Shown: one piece after another, positions 9,693 to 21,024 of the stretch | How the letters are laid out: the number at the start of each line of letters is the position of its first letter | How positions within the stretch are numbered: position 1 is the stretch's first letter | Origin: Botrytis cinerea B05.10 | Lineage: Eukaryota; Ascomycota; Leotiomycetes; Helotiales; Sclerotiniaceae | Assembly (NCBI RefSeq): GCF_000143535.2 | Contig: NC_037324.1 | Coordinates: 372,001-436,000 of the forward strand | Length of the DNA: 64,000 nt | Direction of reading: 5' to 3' | Notes under the pieces: model-generated | The model's input: only the letters and a program-made list of their open reading frames with translations | What the model was told of the DNA's origin: nothing | Database searches by the model: none | Translations under genes and position numbers: made by a program

Positions 9693-12600
9693 TTACATAA
9701 CAACCTGCAAAATTGTTAGTGATCATGTCAAACAAAGCTATAATAAATTGAAAACTTACACAATCTCCTTCACTCTTGGTTTGTGGAATACCCATTTCCT
9801 CAAAGGTGGCAGGTCCCTTCTTAGCAGGAGCAGATGGCTTTGGTGGAGCTGCCACCGGAGCAGGAGCAGGGGTAGTAGGAGCTGACGAGACAGAAGATTG
9901 TCTCGAGTCTTGCGAAGATATTGTGTTACCCATTGGTCTGCCAGGATTTCTGCTTGCTGTGGAGGAAGCAGCTGAAACTGGTGTCATAGAAGCGCCTCGC
10001 GGTGGTAAGACGTTCTGGCCAGGTCCTGGTCTGGAACCATATCCGGATTGCTGAGACTGAAACGACTGGACAGATTGTGAAGTTCCAGGCCTTGATCCAG
10101 AAGTTGGAGGTCTTTGCTGAGGATTCTGGTAACCGGATTCGAAGCTCATTGGAGGAATATTTGGAGCGAGGTTGGGTGATTGATTGCGACCTTGTGAAGG
10201 CGTTTGGCCCATAGGAGATGATGATCGTATTGGCTCTGTGTTTTGATGAGTAATTCCCAAATGGGGTGGCTGTTGCTGAGAGCGAATGCCAAAAGCAGAA
10301 GATGGTCGATCTGATGCTGGATTTGAACTTGAGGTTGATGGACGCAATCCATCTTGTGGAGGGTATCTAGGAGATCTGGGAGGGTTTCCATTACCGCGGT
10401 TACCAAGACTCATATCATCTTCTGGGTATGGTGCAATGGAGATTGGTCGAATACCTGCAGGTGCACCTTTTTTAACCTTAGGCTTTTGACTGTGCACGGG
10501 AGGAGTTGGTGAGGAGTAATCTTCTGCCATAGTTGGCATTGGTGGAGCATTAGCTTGTGTAAATCTCTCCGGCCTGGCCCCTCTTCGAGAACCGTGAGTT
10601 GACTTGATACGTTGAATCGCCGCTCCGTGGTCACCCTTGGAAAGTGTGTGGTTCGCTCTGATGCTATCGATTCTTCCCAAAGCATCATGGTTACCATGCT
10701 TGGCAGCCTTGTCATACCATTGTGAAGCTATTTCAAGGTTTTTCTTGACATACATTCCAATTTCATAGAAGTAGCCCATAGCGAACTCAGCGGTAGCCAT
10801 TTCTGTCTCAGCCGCACGTTGCGCATATGTATATGCCAACTCTTCATTCTTCTCGAAAATACCCTCATAGCCGCAAAGGAACCATTTACTTATGGCCATA
10901 TCGGCTTCAGGCTCTCCTTGTCGGGCAGCAAGGGCGTTGTAATGTAAAGAAAGTGCGGGGTCGAATTCGCAGCCAAATAGACAAAGTTCGTAAGCTTGAG
11001 CCATCTTGAGTTGTGCTTTCGCAAATCCGAGATAAGCGGCCTTTTCTACAAACATCTTGGCTTCGTTCAAATCATACGGTAAATATTCATCAGGCATGGT
11101 AATGTTTGGCAACTCTCTAGCGAGTAACATTCCGTAGACATAGGCACCTTGAGGGGCATTCTCGTCCGCCGTGTCGGCTGCGAACTGTATCAGATCTATA
11201 CCTCTTGCATAATCTTGTTGCATGCCACATTGTCCGAGTAGGGTAGCCATTCCAAGCCTATAGTTTGCCGCGGAATCCTTCAAGTATACACCTCTTTGGT
11301 AATGTTCAACGGCCTTGGTGGGGTTCATGGTATTCTCGAACTGCATTCCGATGCGGTATTCTGCTCGAGCGTATCCTTTTTGTGCGGCTCGCTGGTAACC
11401 TTGGAACGATTCCTTTTTGTCCATTCGATACCCAAATTTACCAAACTCTAGCCACATCGCCTTCATAAATTCTGCTTTTGGATGTTGCTGCTCTGCGAGA
11501 AAGTTGACGATGCTTATAGCATCAACTCGTAATTGATGTTCGATTTTGGGCGTTGGGGCTCGCGAGTCGTCATTCTTTCGCTCGTAAGTAGAACTGGCTA
11601 CTTCTACCCAAGACAGCGCATCCTGAGCCCATGCCAACTGCATTTCTGGGTCGCTAGACTTCAAAACCATGGGCCTGGCTCTCTCCAAGACTTCCTCTTT
11701 ATCTTCATCCGACAAAGGTACATTCTGACCCGCGTTTCGAGGTTTTGGAAATGGTGAAAACCTAGGGGAGTCAGGCTGGACTCGTGGCGCACCATAAGGC
11801 CCCTTTAGATTTTGATATATGGCTGCGTTGGTGTGTTCGTAGTTCGCTGTGTAGCCCGGGCCGCTGTTTCGATTGCTGTAGTTTGACCTCGGCGACTCGC
11901 TGGTGTGCTGTGAATTGTCATTATACATTGATTGACTAGAAACACTTGAATGTGAGCTTACTCGTCCATCTGAATTCAGTTCCAGATTGGCAAGATTATC
12001 TTGCATATTGTGTGGCACCTCTGGCATAATTCTATACTTCTCATTAATGGGCGTTCATCCCACGTCGATGTTTGTCGGATGAGAACGGCAAAATGGCACA
12101 CCATAGCCACAAACCACATTTCTTTCTTAAATCGAACAATGAAAAATAAAACCGTACCTTTGTGGCATTGGAGACACTACATTCGTCGTAGGCATGTAGA
12201 AGTCGTCCCCTCCTCCCGGATAGAAGGTCGCCCCCAGATTGGGGCTCTGTTGATACCCCCCACCATAACCGTTCATATTGCCGTTAGAATTTTGCGTCGT
12301 GGAAGTATTTAAACTGGCACTGCGAGGAGGAGGCTGGTATGCTTCTAAAAGCGAAATAGAATTATTAGCTAGATTCCAAAATGTGCTTGTAGAGGCGGTC
12401 CAAAAGTTGCGACAGTCAGGTCGTGGCAGATGTTGTAAATGCTATGTACGAACGAGGAAATCGCAAAGAGATAGAAAGAAGAAAGCTGCGAATGCTAGCT
12501 GGGCTGGTCTGCAGGATTACTATTGTACGTAGTGGTAGTGCCACAGCCGGACAACAGCGGAAAGCAAGCTTGCGACTATGCCATGCGCCCCCCTCCCGGA

Positions 12601-12887
12601 TGAGCTCTACAAGGGCACATCTGGCAAAAAGCGATTATACTTTTTCTTTTTTTAACTCCTGCCGAATTGGATGACGTTTGAGTTGTATGCGCATCCCCCG
12701 TCGTATTCTTGATCCGATATTGACCTTGATATTGGTCTTGATGGTGATGTTGGAATAGATTACAATAAAAACTTTAGCACGTACCTTGTCCAGCTGGTGA
12801 AGTTTGTTTCCAGCCTGCTCGCGCAGGTTGGTATTCCCCCTGCTGCTCTTCATTGTAACTGTCGTAAGCGCTGTTGTAATATGACAT
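9693..12887 (-). CDS. SKT5: Chitin synthase activator Skt5/Chs4 (Sel1 repeats, CaaX box)
   Basis: Four exons (12887-12785, 12344-12158, 12031-9760, 9704-9693) give 857 residues. The N terminus MSYYNSAYDSYNEEQQGEYQ is Tyr/Gln-rich. Residues about 280-550 hold a run of Sel1-type repeats (for example GYARAEYRIGMQFE, AYLGFAKAQLKMAQAYE, GNHDALGRIDSI). The C-terminal ~250 residues are Pro/Ser/Gln-rich and disordered, ending in KSEGDCVVM. CVVM is a CaaX farnesylation box, a hallmark of the Skt5/Chs4 family. In yeast Skt5 binds and activates chitin synthase Chs3 at the plasma membrane. The last intron (9705-9759) has GTAAGT, CACTAAC and GCAG signals; only its removal creates the CaaX box, otherwise the frame reads into about 45 unrelated residues. 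The 440-bp first intron is the least certain junction. Confidence 0.88.
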
Positions 12888-15137
12888 GGTGGTCTCGAGA
12901 CGATAGGTTTCCGAGGGATGGATGGATATCCTGCAGGCTTATGGCGGGACGGGTTTCTTGGAATGATGCAGAAACTTCGATATATGTCGGGGTCTTGAGC
13001 CGTTTCTGCGTGATAGAATTCCCAGATATTACTGGAGCGTAAATGCTGGTCCAAATGCTGGGCAAGTTGAGTAACCTATGTATGGTGCTCACAGAATGTT
13101 CTAAGCCTTTACTGTTTGGGGATTATTCTGTTCCCCTCCTTCTTCGCCGTCTTCTTCTTTCGACAACAATGCAATTTGAGAACGAGTGTTGGAGAATGTC
13201 AACGTGGGATTTTCAGGAATTTTATCTATCACACAGCAAGAAGTAAAAAGAAAGAATGAAAGAAAGGAGTATGTTTCCCAAATCGCGACTCGCGAGCAAA
13301 GCGAAAGTGGTTAATATGTAGAGTATCAGTACTCCGTACGGGCATACTTTTTTCAAACTTATTCATTTTCACTCACTCCCTCCCCTGTTCTACTTTTTTT
13401 CCTTTTTTTTCCTTTACACAATGATTCACCAAAAGACCCCGTCTCCCCCTTCCCCCTTCTCCTTCTCCTTCCCCTTCCCCTCCTCCCGAGACACCAAAGA
13501 CAACATCAACCAAGGTCAACCAAGGTCCAAGGAGATTTCACCAACACAGGCGTAAATGAGGTGCAATGGCTGAGCGTTTGGGTGGACAAATCGTGGCAAC
13601 ATGTGGATCTCATCCCAAGATTACCAAGAACCTTCATCTCCCGCTCAATTTGCCTTTAAGCATATATACAACGAATACACGCGGCCCTTTCGTTATTGGT
13701 CAAATCTGCTGAGACAATTATTATTTATAGGGAGATGCAAATTAACCATTTTCATCTCTTGCAACATTCGATGTTTGAGCGACAGGAAGGTTCTGCGCAG
13801 CTGAGCTCGTTTCCCTTTTCTACAGCAACGCAATGCTGATGTGCGCCATCCCGCACTGCAGTTGCATCGTAGTTGGGGCTTCGGGTCTACCTTCTCTTCC
13901 TTCTCAGCTTCCCTCCATGGGGGGGGGGGGAAAAGAAAATACCCCCTTCCAATTATCTCATTGTTTAGGTAAAAAAATGTTGATTGAACAATATGCTAAG
14001 CTTTGATCGGCACAGGCAACATATGTCCAATATTCCACTCTTTGGGGATTTACCCATGTTCTTTCGGAAATTTGATCCGACAAGAAACAATCGAGCATCT
14101 CGATGCGAACCTGCTATGCATTCATGCTCAACGGTGCTCAAGAGATGCTTGAGGCTGGCTATCAGACTTCCTCCTTCAGCATAGCGAGTCGTACGAAGTA
14201 AAGTCTTACATTTAGGATCAACAGCTCACCGATGAGCCCGGGGAATCCTAGGGCTGACTCTCAATCACCCCTCTCGCCGGTTGCAAGAACTGGCTGCATG
14301 AAAATCCACAGTATGTCATTGAGATTGAAGCTAAATCAATTAAAGATAAATCTGGGTCGAAAATATATCAATGCAACTCAGTCCTTGGTTTGGGCCCGGC
14401 CCAAGTGGAGCTGTCAAATATTCGAGAATCTTGCAGGGATTAGATGATATATGAACTAATGATTTCGGCTTGAACGGGTGCGTATTGCGTACCGATGTTG
14501 AGAGTGAGATTCCTTGTTGGAAAAAAAATAGAAGAAAAGGGGGTGGAGATTCAATGTTCGATTCTATACAAGCCTAAGAAAGAATCAGGACGAAGATACA
14601 AAGAGGGCCATTTTCGTACCTGACCAGATTCTACCAACGTTCCTCCAAATCATACTTTATGGGGATATACCCTATTTTTTTGACTTTAATGCATGGTTTT
14701 GAGCTGCTTCTAGAATGCGGGGAAAAGCTTTTCTTGATCAACAGAAAATCGGCTCCATACGATCACTTTCAAGGAAACGGCGAGCTAGTCACTCCTAGAT
14801 CTTCGTGCGTCCCTCAAGTGGCCAGCTTGGAGCGCACAGATAACATTGTCAAATACATTGGCCTAGACGTATAAGTTTTGTCTGCCCATCGTTTTGCATA
14901 CCTACTACTCTCGTAGGTCCTAATATGATCGGACAAACTTACTCAAAAAGCGCAGGTATTTATAGACACAATCCAATTTCAACAATTTATTGCTACAGCG
15001 TTATGTTACATGGTGGTACTCCAAAGACGGCTGCAAAGTTGCAGTCACCCTTTCTTGCCGGTGAATTATTGATGAGACTAGTCAAAATTATCCATAGGTC
15101 ATGAAATCTATTGACCCCCGGGACATACCATACAGTA
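12888..15137. other. Long spacer upstream of SKT5
   Basis: No convincing gene. The part near 12888-13600 is probably the SKT5 promoter and leader, with CT-rich tracts (about 13380-13490, many CCTTCTCCTTC units). A G11-12 run is at about 13920-13930. Short frames on both strands between 13.6 and 15.0 kb show no recognisable domain or coherent splice chain. Confidence 0.5.
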
Positions 15138-16193
15138 TCATTTGAGATGTCCGATATTTTCCGTTCCATAAGTTTTGTCCGCCCCTTTCTCATACCCATA
15201 CTTTTTATCCAATTCCACTCTTTTCACCGGTGTCCATCTATCTTCATCACGCCCATTCTCTTCAAAAATCATCTGCAATCGTCCGTTTGCAATCTCTCTG
15301 ATCCTAACATTCTGCACCCAAGTCTCCGATCGGCTGATCCCTGCATCTGTGCCTCGAAATTGCTGCGTGGCTTGCGATCTCAAAGCTAGCGCAATCATTA
15401 TCCAATTGAAGCATAGATAAATCATAAGTCCAAACTCCATAGCAGCATGTGCAAGTAGCAGTGCCGGTGATAGTTTGGCCATAATGCTTCGAACAACGCA
15501 GCTATACACCCATCTTCATATTTGGAGATCCCATTGCAGAAACCCATTTGGCGGCTTCGATGCTCTGTTGGAGGATGCAATCTTTCCAAATCAAGTGCCG
15601 TTGAAGAATACATCTTTGGCTCTATAACTCGCAAGCCCATCAGTCATAAAAACTCCATAAAAGACGGATATAAAAGATTGAACCTTGGTGAAACTTGGGT
15701 AGCATGACGGCCTATCAATATCTCCCAGTCAGTTTGACCTGACTATGTTGTTTTAGTAGGAAACCAAAGCATCTTCCAAGTAAGTTTCTACAAGAGTAAC
15801 GTTGGGAATATCGTTGGAGAGTTTAGCAACAGACAGAGACTTTTCATCCTCCCAGTCAGGCTCTGTAATTTTCCAGCAGCAATGGCGGTAAGGTGAGATG
15901 AAGCCGAATACATTAGCCCATTGTAGTTCAATATTAATCATCTCGCTAAATATTAAACTATGCGATTTTTGACCCACCTCTACTTCGGAAATTCTTGCTC
16001 CCAGCTCTGAAATGCCTCCCGCTTCGCCAAACTGACTATTCACAACATCACTGATAGCGGGATCAAAGATGATCTGGGATTGAAACCAACGTGCATTCAG
16101 AGTATAGGGCACAATCAGTCTGTCTTGGATCGTAACTGTGCTATTAGTTCGATATGTTGTAGTTCCAGATGGTATATTCGATTCCGAACACAA
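15138..16193 (-). pseudogene. Possible decayed membrane-protein gene
   Basis: Three minus-strand open stretches lie in order but in different frames. The first (16193-15753) is 146 codons long and looks like an extracytoplasmic region. The second (15640-15422) contains YEDGCIAALFEAL. The third (15509-15138) has a hydrophobic segment (LLLAHAAMEFGLMIYLCFNW) and a polar tail ending near 15138. The second stretch recalls the membrane-proximal motif of large fungal DUF3176-type membrane proteins, but the match is weak. I could not join the stretches with proper splice sites: stops and frame changes separate them, and no start codon is evident upstream. It is either a degraded gene or a gene with introns I failed to see. 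Confidence 0.3.
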
Positions 16194-17281
16194 CTAGACG
16201 GACTGAGGATTTTACTCTTAATCCTTTGAACATAGGGCTAATTGAATCACAAAAAATATACTTATTTTGCGCTTTCATGTTGGATCAATCGAATTTGGGA
16301 CCGAAGAGTTGAGATTCATTTTCAATGAAGTCTGCATATATGATTTGGAGCACTGAAGATTCATAGGATCGTTGAGAAGAATCTTCGAGAATGCTTGAAT
16401 TTCTATGTCTCTTATCGAATATGAGAACAGCAGGCCCTTTTTACGACATTGAATCACAGGTCTGTGTCGAGCTAGGAATCTCGATAGATTGAAAATCCAA
16501 ATGCATCAAGTCAACTCATGCTGTCGTTCCTACAATCATTAATTAGTAAGTAAAATACAAAACCGAGAAAAATAGCCATCTGCACGTTAAGTGTATTTGT
16601 GAGGCAGAGATGGCGAGGCACAGCTGCTAAAGATGTCTTTTACATATTGTTCACATGAAAGATTGGCTTTTGATTCAGGTTGAAGTTTTGACTGGGTGGT
16701 ATGAGGGGATGTGGGGGCGCGAGGTGTTTTTGTCGTGTTGGTTGGCATGGATATTTAGCAGGGAGATCTTTGGTGTAGATGAAAAGCTTATTTTTTATGT
16801 GTATGAGAAGCATACAGATGACGTAGCTCCTACGATGGTAGGTCCTAAATGTCAAGGTTATCTTCTATCTAAAGAGCTAGCTATGTACAGGAAGTAGTAG
16901 GCCTTGAATGAGGGCTACTGAAAGAGCTAATCTCTTTCCCATTGGCCCAGGATTACCGTATAGTGGCCATTGAATTGAAGTCATTTATTATGTTCACACA
17001 ATTGTACTTGTTACAGTATGCATAGCTTGGAGTGTTCAAAGCGGGTGGTTTGGGCAAAATTGCCTTGTAGTAAGGCTGATGTTCTGGAGCTACAAAATAC
17101 TTCATAATTTTGATTTCGTCCCTTCATTTGATTTTAGCAAGCACGATTAATGGAAACATTTTTCCCTACAAAAAGAGTCTTTCAGTGCATGCTGTCGGTC
17201 TTTCATAACCTATTCGCCAACGCTACTCAAGTGAATCCACTGCTTTTCTTTCCGAGCTCTTCATTTCTCTTACTCCTTTCC
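16194..17281. other. Spacer, no gene seen
   Basis: Short frames only. A small self-complementary stretch (CTCCTACGATGGTAGG) lies near 16828. The last ~150 bp before 17282 are probably the 3' UTR of the esterase gene. Confidence 0.5.
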
Positions 17282-18346
17282 TTAAATCGGTAAACATTGC
17301 GAGTAATAGCTATTCCCACTCTTACAATAAGCTCCTTCCACACACTGCGTAGATCCATGATACCCCGACCCACCACACTGCCCATACATTCCCACCGTAG
17401 CTTCCGCCGTGACTCTCGAGTAACACGAAGCACCCTGACACTTCAAATCAAAATAATCAATCACAACACTTTCATTCGTCGGAATATTATGCGTCACCCC
17501 CTTCGCGCTCGTCGCTCTAAATTTCGACCCATAATCCCACGTCGTCCAGTTCGCATCCGGCCAGTTCAGTCTCGTCGTGAGAGGAGTACTAGATTGACCT
17601 AATACTGTCGTCCACTCTTTGATTTCCTCCTGCAAATTCTGTGGATAAAGCGTCGTGTCATCTGTACCATGCAACACCCACATCTTTGGTCTAAAACCCG
17701 TGTAGCCCGGATACGCAGCCTGTACAATACTCTTCCATTGCGCGCCTGACTTGATGATTTGGCCGGTAGCGCAGTCATTGGACCAAGCATCCACCGCGCT
17801 GCTATTTGCGGCAAAACATCCCATTGCTACACCGGCCCATGCAGAGCCAGCAGCGAAGATGTCAGGATAAACACCCAATAGTACATTCGTCATCATTGCT
17901 CCCGACGAAGTGCCCATCGAAAACACGCGATTGGGATCGGCTTTGTAGGTCGTGAGTACATATTTAACCATATTTACAATAGCCAAAGAATCTCCTCCGC
18001 CATTGTGGCTCAGTGACGCGGTGGAAGAAACATCCCAGCATTGATCTGCGGCATTGGGAGAGTTGGGGAAAATCATTATGTAGCCGTAAGTATCGGCTAG
18101 GGTGGCGAATTGGGTGCCGGAGAACGCAGCTTGGGCTGTTCCATGGCACCAATGTGGATTGACGAATACGGGGGGATTGGGAGCGAGTTTGGTTGGGACA
18201 TAGAGATACATTGATACATTTGAGGGATTGTAGCCAAAATTAGAGACGAGGGTTAAATTATTGGCGGCACCTGATGCTGTGGGTATCATATAGATAGTAG
18301 CAGCAAAGACAGAGAGGCCTCTGCGCAATAGATTGGAAAATACCAT
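17282..18346 (-). CDS. Secreted acetyl xylan esterase (CE1/AXE1-like) with C-terminal CBM1
   Basis: Single exon of 354 residues. The start at 18346 is preferred because it directly begins a signal peptide (residues about 1-26, [10 protein letters not shown]... to TASGA); the frame extends 37 codons upstream, but that extension runs through the TATA-like region. The catalytic domain (about 28-300) has the esterase motif GTSSG with presumed nucleophile S147, an HGTDD motif (acid about D229) and H286 in VTHNIP. Residues about 316-354 form a fungal cellulose-binding module ([15 protein letters not shown], closing with SQCLPI). The family removes acetyl groups from xylan, and CBM1 anchors the enzyme to cellulose. 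A related feruloyl esterase or PHB-depolymerase-like activity is possible because these enzymes share the fold. Confidence 0.87.
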   Translation of the reverse strand: MVFSNLLRRGLSVFAATIYMIPTASGAANNLTLVSNFGYNPSNVSMYLYVPTKLAPNPPVFVNPHWCHGTAQAAFSGTQFATLADTYGYIMIFPNSPNAADQCWDVSSTASLSHNGGGDSLAIVNMVKYVLTTYKADPNRVFSMGTSSGAMMTNVLLGVYPDIFAAGSAWAGVAMGCFAANSSAVDAWSNDCATGQIIKSGAQWKSIVQAAYPGYTGFRPKMWVLHGTDDTTLYPQNLQEEIKEWTTVLGQSSTPLTTRLNWPDANWTTWDYGSKFRATSAKGVTHNIPTNESVVIDYFDLKCQGASCYSRVTAEATVGMYGQCGGSGYHGSTQCVEGAYCKSGNSYYSQCLPI

Positions 18347-18417
18347 GATGGTTGAATTGAGTTGGTAAAAGAAATCAAATGCACATACACAGAAATTAGC
18401 AAACGGGGGGAAAGGCA

Positions 18418-18428
18418 ACATATATATA
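18418..18428 (-). promoter_or_regulatory. TATA-like box of the acetyl xylan esterase gene
   Basis: A TATATATA run on the minus strand about 75 bp upstream of the chosen ATG. It supports the start at 18346 over the one at 18457. Confidence 0.45.
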
Positions 18429-18460
18429 GGCCTTGGCTTGGTGGGACGACAAAACAAAGA

Positions 18461-18593
18461 CTAGCCCTTCTTGCCACCTGACAGCTCATAGATTCCAAGC
18501 CCGGCGTCGGAAATTTTATTTAATCCTTAGAAAATCCGTATTGCAAAGATGAAGAAATCTTATCGGACGTCTAGATTATGCAGCATATTAGCC
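18461..18593 (-). promoter_or_regulatory. Two GGCTAR motifs (XlnR/XYR1-type)
   Basis: Read on the minus strand, GGCTAG (18466-18461) and GGCTAA (18593-18588) lie about 115 and 240 bp upstream of the esterase start. GGCTAR is the known core of XlnR/XYR1, the xylanase activator of ascomycetes, which fits a xylan-degrading gene. Six-base motifs occur often by chance. Confidence 0.35.
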
Positions 18594-19426
18594 ATCAGAA
18601 TTTCCGGCACTAAAGCACCCCGCAATTTATCCCCGGCTGTTGTAGCCGAAGCATTTATCCGTGTGAAATGCATCACATGGCCGTTTGAACGGGGGACTAT
18701 CAGATTTAAGCCAATCAGAATTCGAGGAGATATATTGCATCCCACTTGAGGATTCCAGCAGTCAATTTTCATGGCTTTGAGTTTCACAAGTTGGTGGAAG
18801 TACCTAGGTTCAACATGGCCACATATCACAACGATGGAAATGATGAGCATCGTTAGCCACTGCAGCCAATACAAGTGAAGCGTAGAATAGAGTCTACAAT
18901 CCATTAACTCCATCATCTCTGCCTACTTGCAATGTCAACTTATCAATCAAATCGAATCAACAAAGTCAATCAACAAGAACTAATCATATAAGACAAGAGA
19001 AGACATAAAATATACACCACAACCGCAGGCCCAACTCTTCGGTTCATAGCAAAATTTATCAAAACTGTTGGTATCAACTTGGTTGATAAGTGTAAAGTTT
19101 TTTAGTCTATAGTGATGTAATTGTTCTTATCCATTTACTATGTAAAGCTATGTACATTTATAGATAGATTATAAGCTAGCGCCTGCGCTAGTCAATACAG
19201 CTCCCTCTGTATGATCACATGATCGATATCCCGACAAAAACCGAATTCCATGCGGGGCTAAAATCAGACATTAACACCACGAGCCAACAGAAAATGAAAT
19301 CATAAACCATTCATCCAAGTTCCCGTTCATTTCTACGCCTCTAGAATCAATGATAATCCACCACGAGAGCCCTCCATCTCGAAACCCGATACAAGTAGAA
19401 AGCCTCTGAAGACACTTCTTCGCTCC

Positions 19427-19977
19427 TCACTGTCGTCTCTCAATATAAACATTTACTCTTCTCTCACTATATCCCCATGGTGTATTGTTGCTCGGTGGCC
19501 CAGGCAGTGATCTCTCAGCACCGATGAATTTCCTGCAGAAAGAATAGAATTAACAAAGGTCCAGCCCACCATCCCATAGTATACCTATTCACATCTTCAT
19601 TGCTGATTTCCAACTCCGTCCATCCAAAGCGAATCAACAGATACCAGCAGCGAAAAAAGTACTCACCAATTAGCGAACTCTTTATTCATCAACGTGGTCA
19701 ATTTATCCTGCACCAAACTTTGCAAATTGTTCCTGCCCACCACCCCGCTAGTCGGAAGATCTGTCACCATGCCCCGATTCGAGTGACGAAAGCGGCGAAC
19801 ATAAGGTAGATTATAGTCTTTATGATAGCTCCTGTGATCTAGAGATGCGTAGCGGATAGTTAAACAGCGGACTTCCGCTTGTGGGGGCGAAGACAGGGGC
19901 AGCTTTGGAGGGGATCGATGTTTGGGTTCGGATCCACGGTGAGGGGTTTGATGATTATGAGAACGGTGGCCTGGCAT
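19427..19977 (-). CDS. Small hypothetical protein, two exons
   Basis: Exons 19977-19667 and 19532-19427 give 138 residues. The donor GTGAGT follows AATTG and the acceptor CTGCAG precedes GAAATTC, so Trp is restored across the junction (EFANW/KFIGAERSLPGPP). The intron is 134 bp. The protein is rich in Pro, Ser, Arg and His, with a central HRSYHKDYNLPYVRRFRHSN and NLQSLVQDKLTTLMNKEFAN helix. I do not recognise the family. Clean splice signals and a continuous frame through both exons support a gene, but an upstream exon (the frame above 19977 stays open in another phase to 20294) could replace this start. Confidence 0.35.
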
Positions 19978-21024
19978 GCTGGATCTATTATCGAAGATGT
20001 GGTAGCAAGTGGGATTGGTGGGTTTTGAGTTTGCAGTCTTCTGATACTAATAATTTTTTGTTGTTTGGAGATTGTAGAAGAAGTAATACAGGAGGATAAT
20101 GAGAAATCTATGGAGCAGAAAAACAGGAATATATATTCTGGATATGTCAGAGCCTTACAGGTAATCTTGTGCAATTCACATGCATCTTTAGCCACGACTG
20201 GACGTGACTTCATTATCTCGAAACAAATCGCTAAAAATGTGCCAGAGATGAATGTCAGATTGGGTATGATGCTTATGAACAGCTTCGCACACATGCACCA
20301 GTAATTATGACTGCAAGTCTACCTCATGATACGCCTGAAAAAATATCCATTGGATTATAGATGATGAGAAAGCAGTTGACCCATGTAGCGACCCTAGCTG
20401 TGGGGGCTAGTTGGTATAAACCATGCTTTATCCTAGTAGTGGCTCAGCAATAATCTTTCTAACACTTGTTTGATGCAGAGAATTTGAGGCTGAATGTACA
20501 CGCTTATGTAGGAAGTGTTGTGGAGAAGAAATAAAACACATTGAGGAAATGTTCAGTAAGTAAAGGTACGTTGAAACAACAGCGCGATTTGTCCGCGATC
20601 GAACCTATTCGTGTAATATGCTCTGTATTCGCCTGCATCCAATCTCTTGAGATTTGCCAGCTCGTAGTATCTGAAATGCCAACAATTGAATTGCAGCAAC
20701 ATATAACTATGAAGACCAATTTCCATCTAGAATATGACTGCTTGTTTGAGAAGCCGCGGTGTTGCACAGCCTCGTGTATCGGTTCGCTAGCGTCTGCCTG
20801 TGAGAAAATGAAGCATGTGACATGATACAATTATTGTTTTGATTCTCGAACTTCTCATAAAAAGGTATCGCTTGCATGCAAACAAAAATAGATATATCGC
20901 CGTTTAAATTCAAATCCGATGTGTGCCTATGAAATATGTGAGGCATACTAAAAATTACAACTATCTACATGCGGGCATGCATGCTCCCAATCCCTAGAAT
21001 ATTCTTATAAATGCTACCAAAAAA
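19978..21024. other. Spacer, no gene supported
   Basis: Two open frames overlap on opposite strands at about 20504-20830 (94 and 108 codons). Neither has a recognisable domain or a splice context. Confidence 0.5.

Larger units (their letters stand above)
18347..19426. other. Esterase promoter and spacer
   Basis: Apart from the promoter motifs listed separately, nothing is supported. A 119-codon minus-strand frame (18916-18560) shows no domain. Several AATCAA-rich words occur at about 18930-18985. Confidence 0.5.

Noticed and set aside
18347..18457. 37-codon N-terminal extension of the esterase frame
   Set aside because: It would bury the signal peptide and run over the TATA-like box, so the start at 18346 is preferred.
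20504..20830. Overlapping 94- and 108-codon frames on opposite strands
   Set aside because: Two open frames over the same bases, neither with domain or neighbouring exon evidence; most likely chance.
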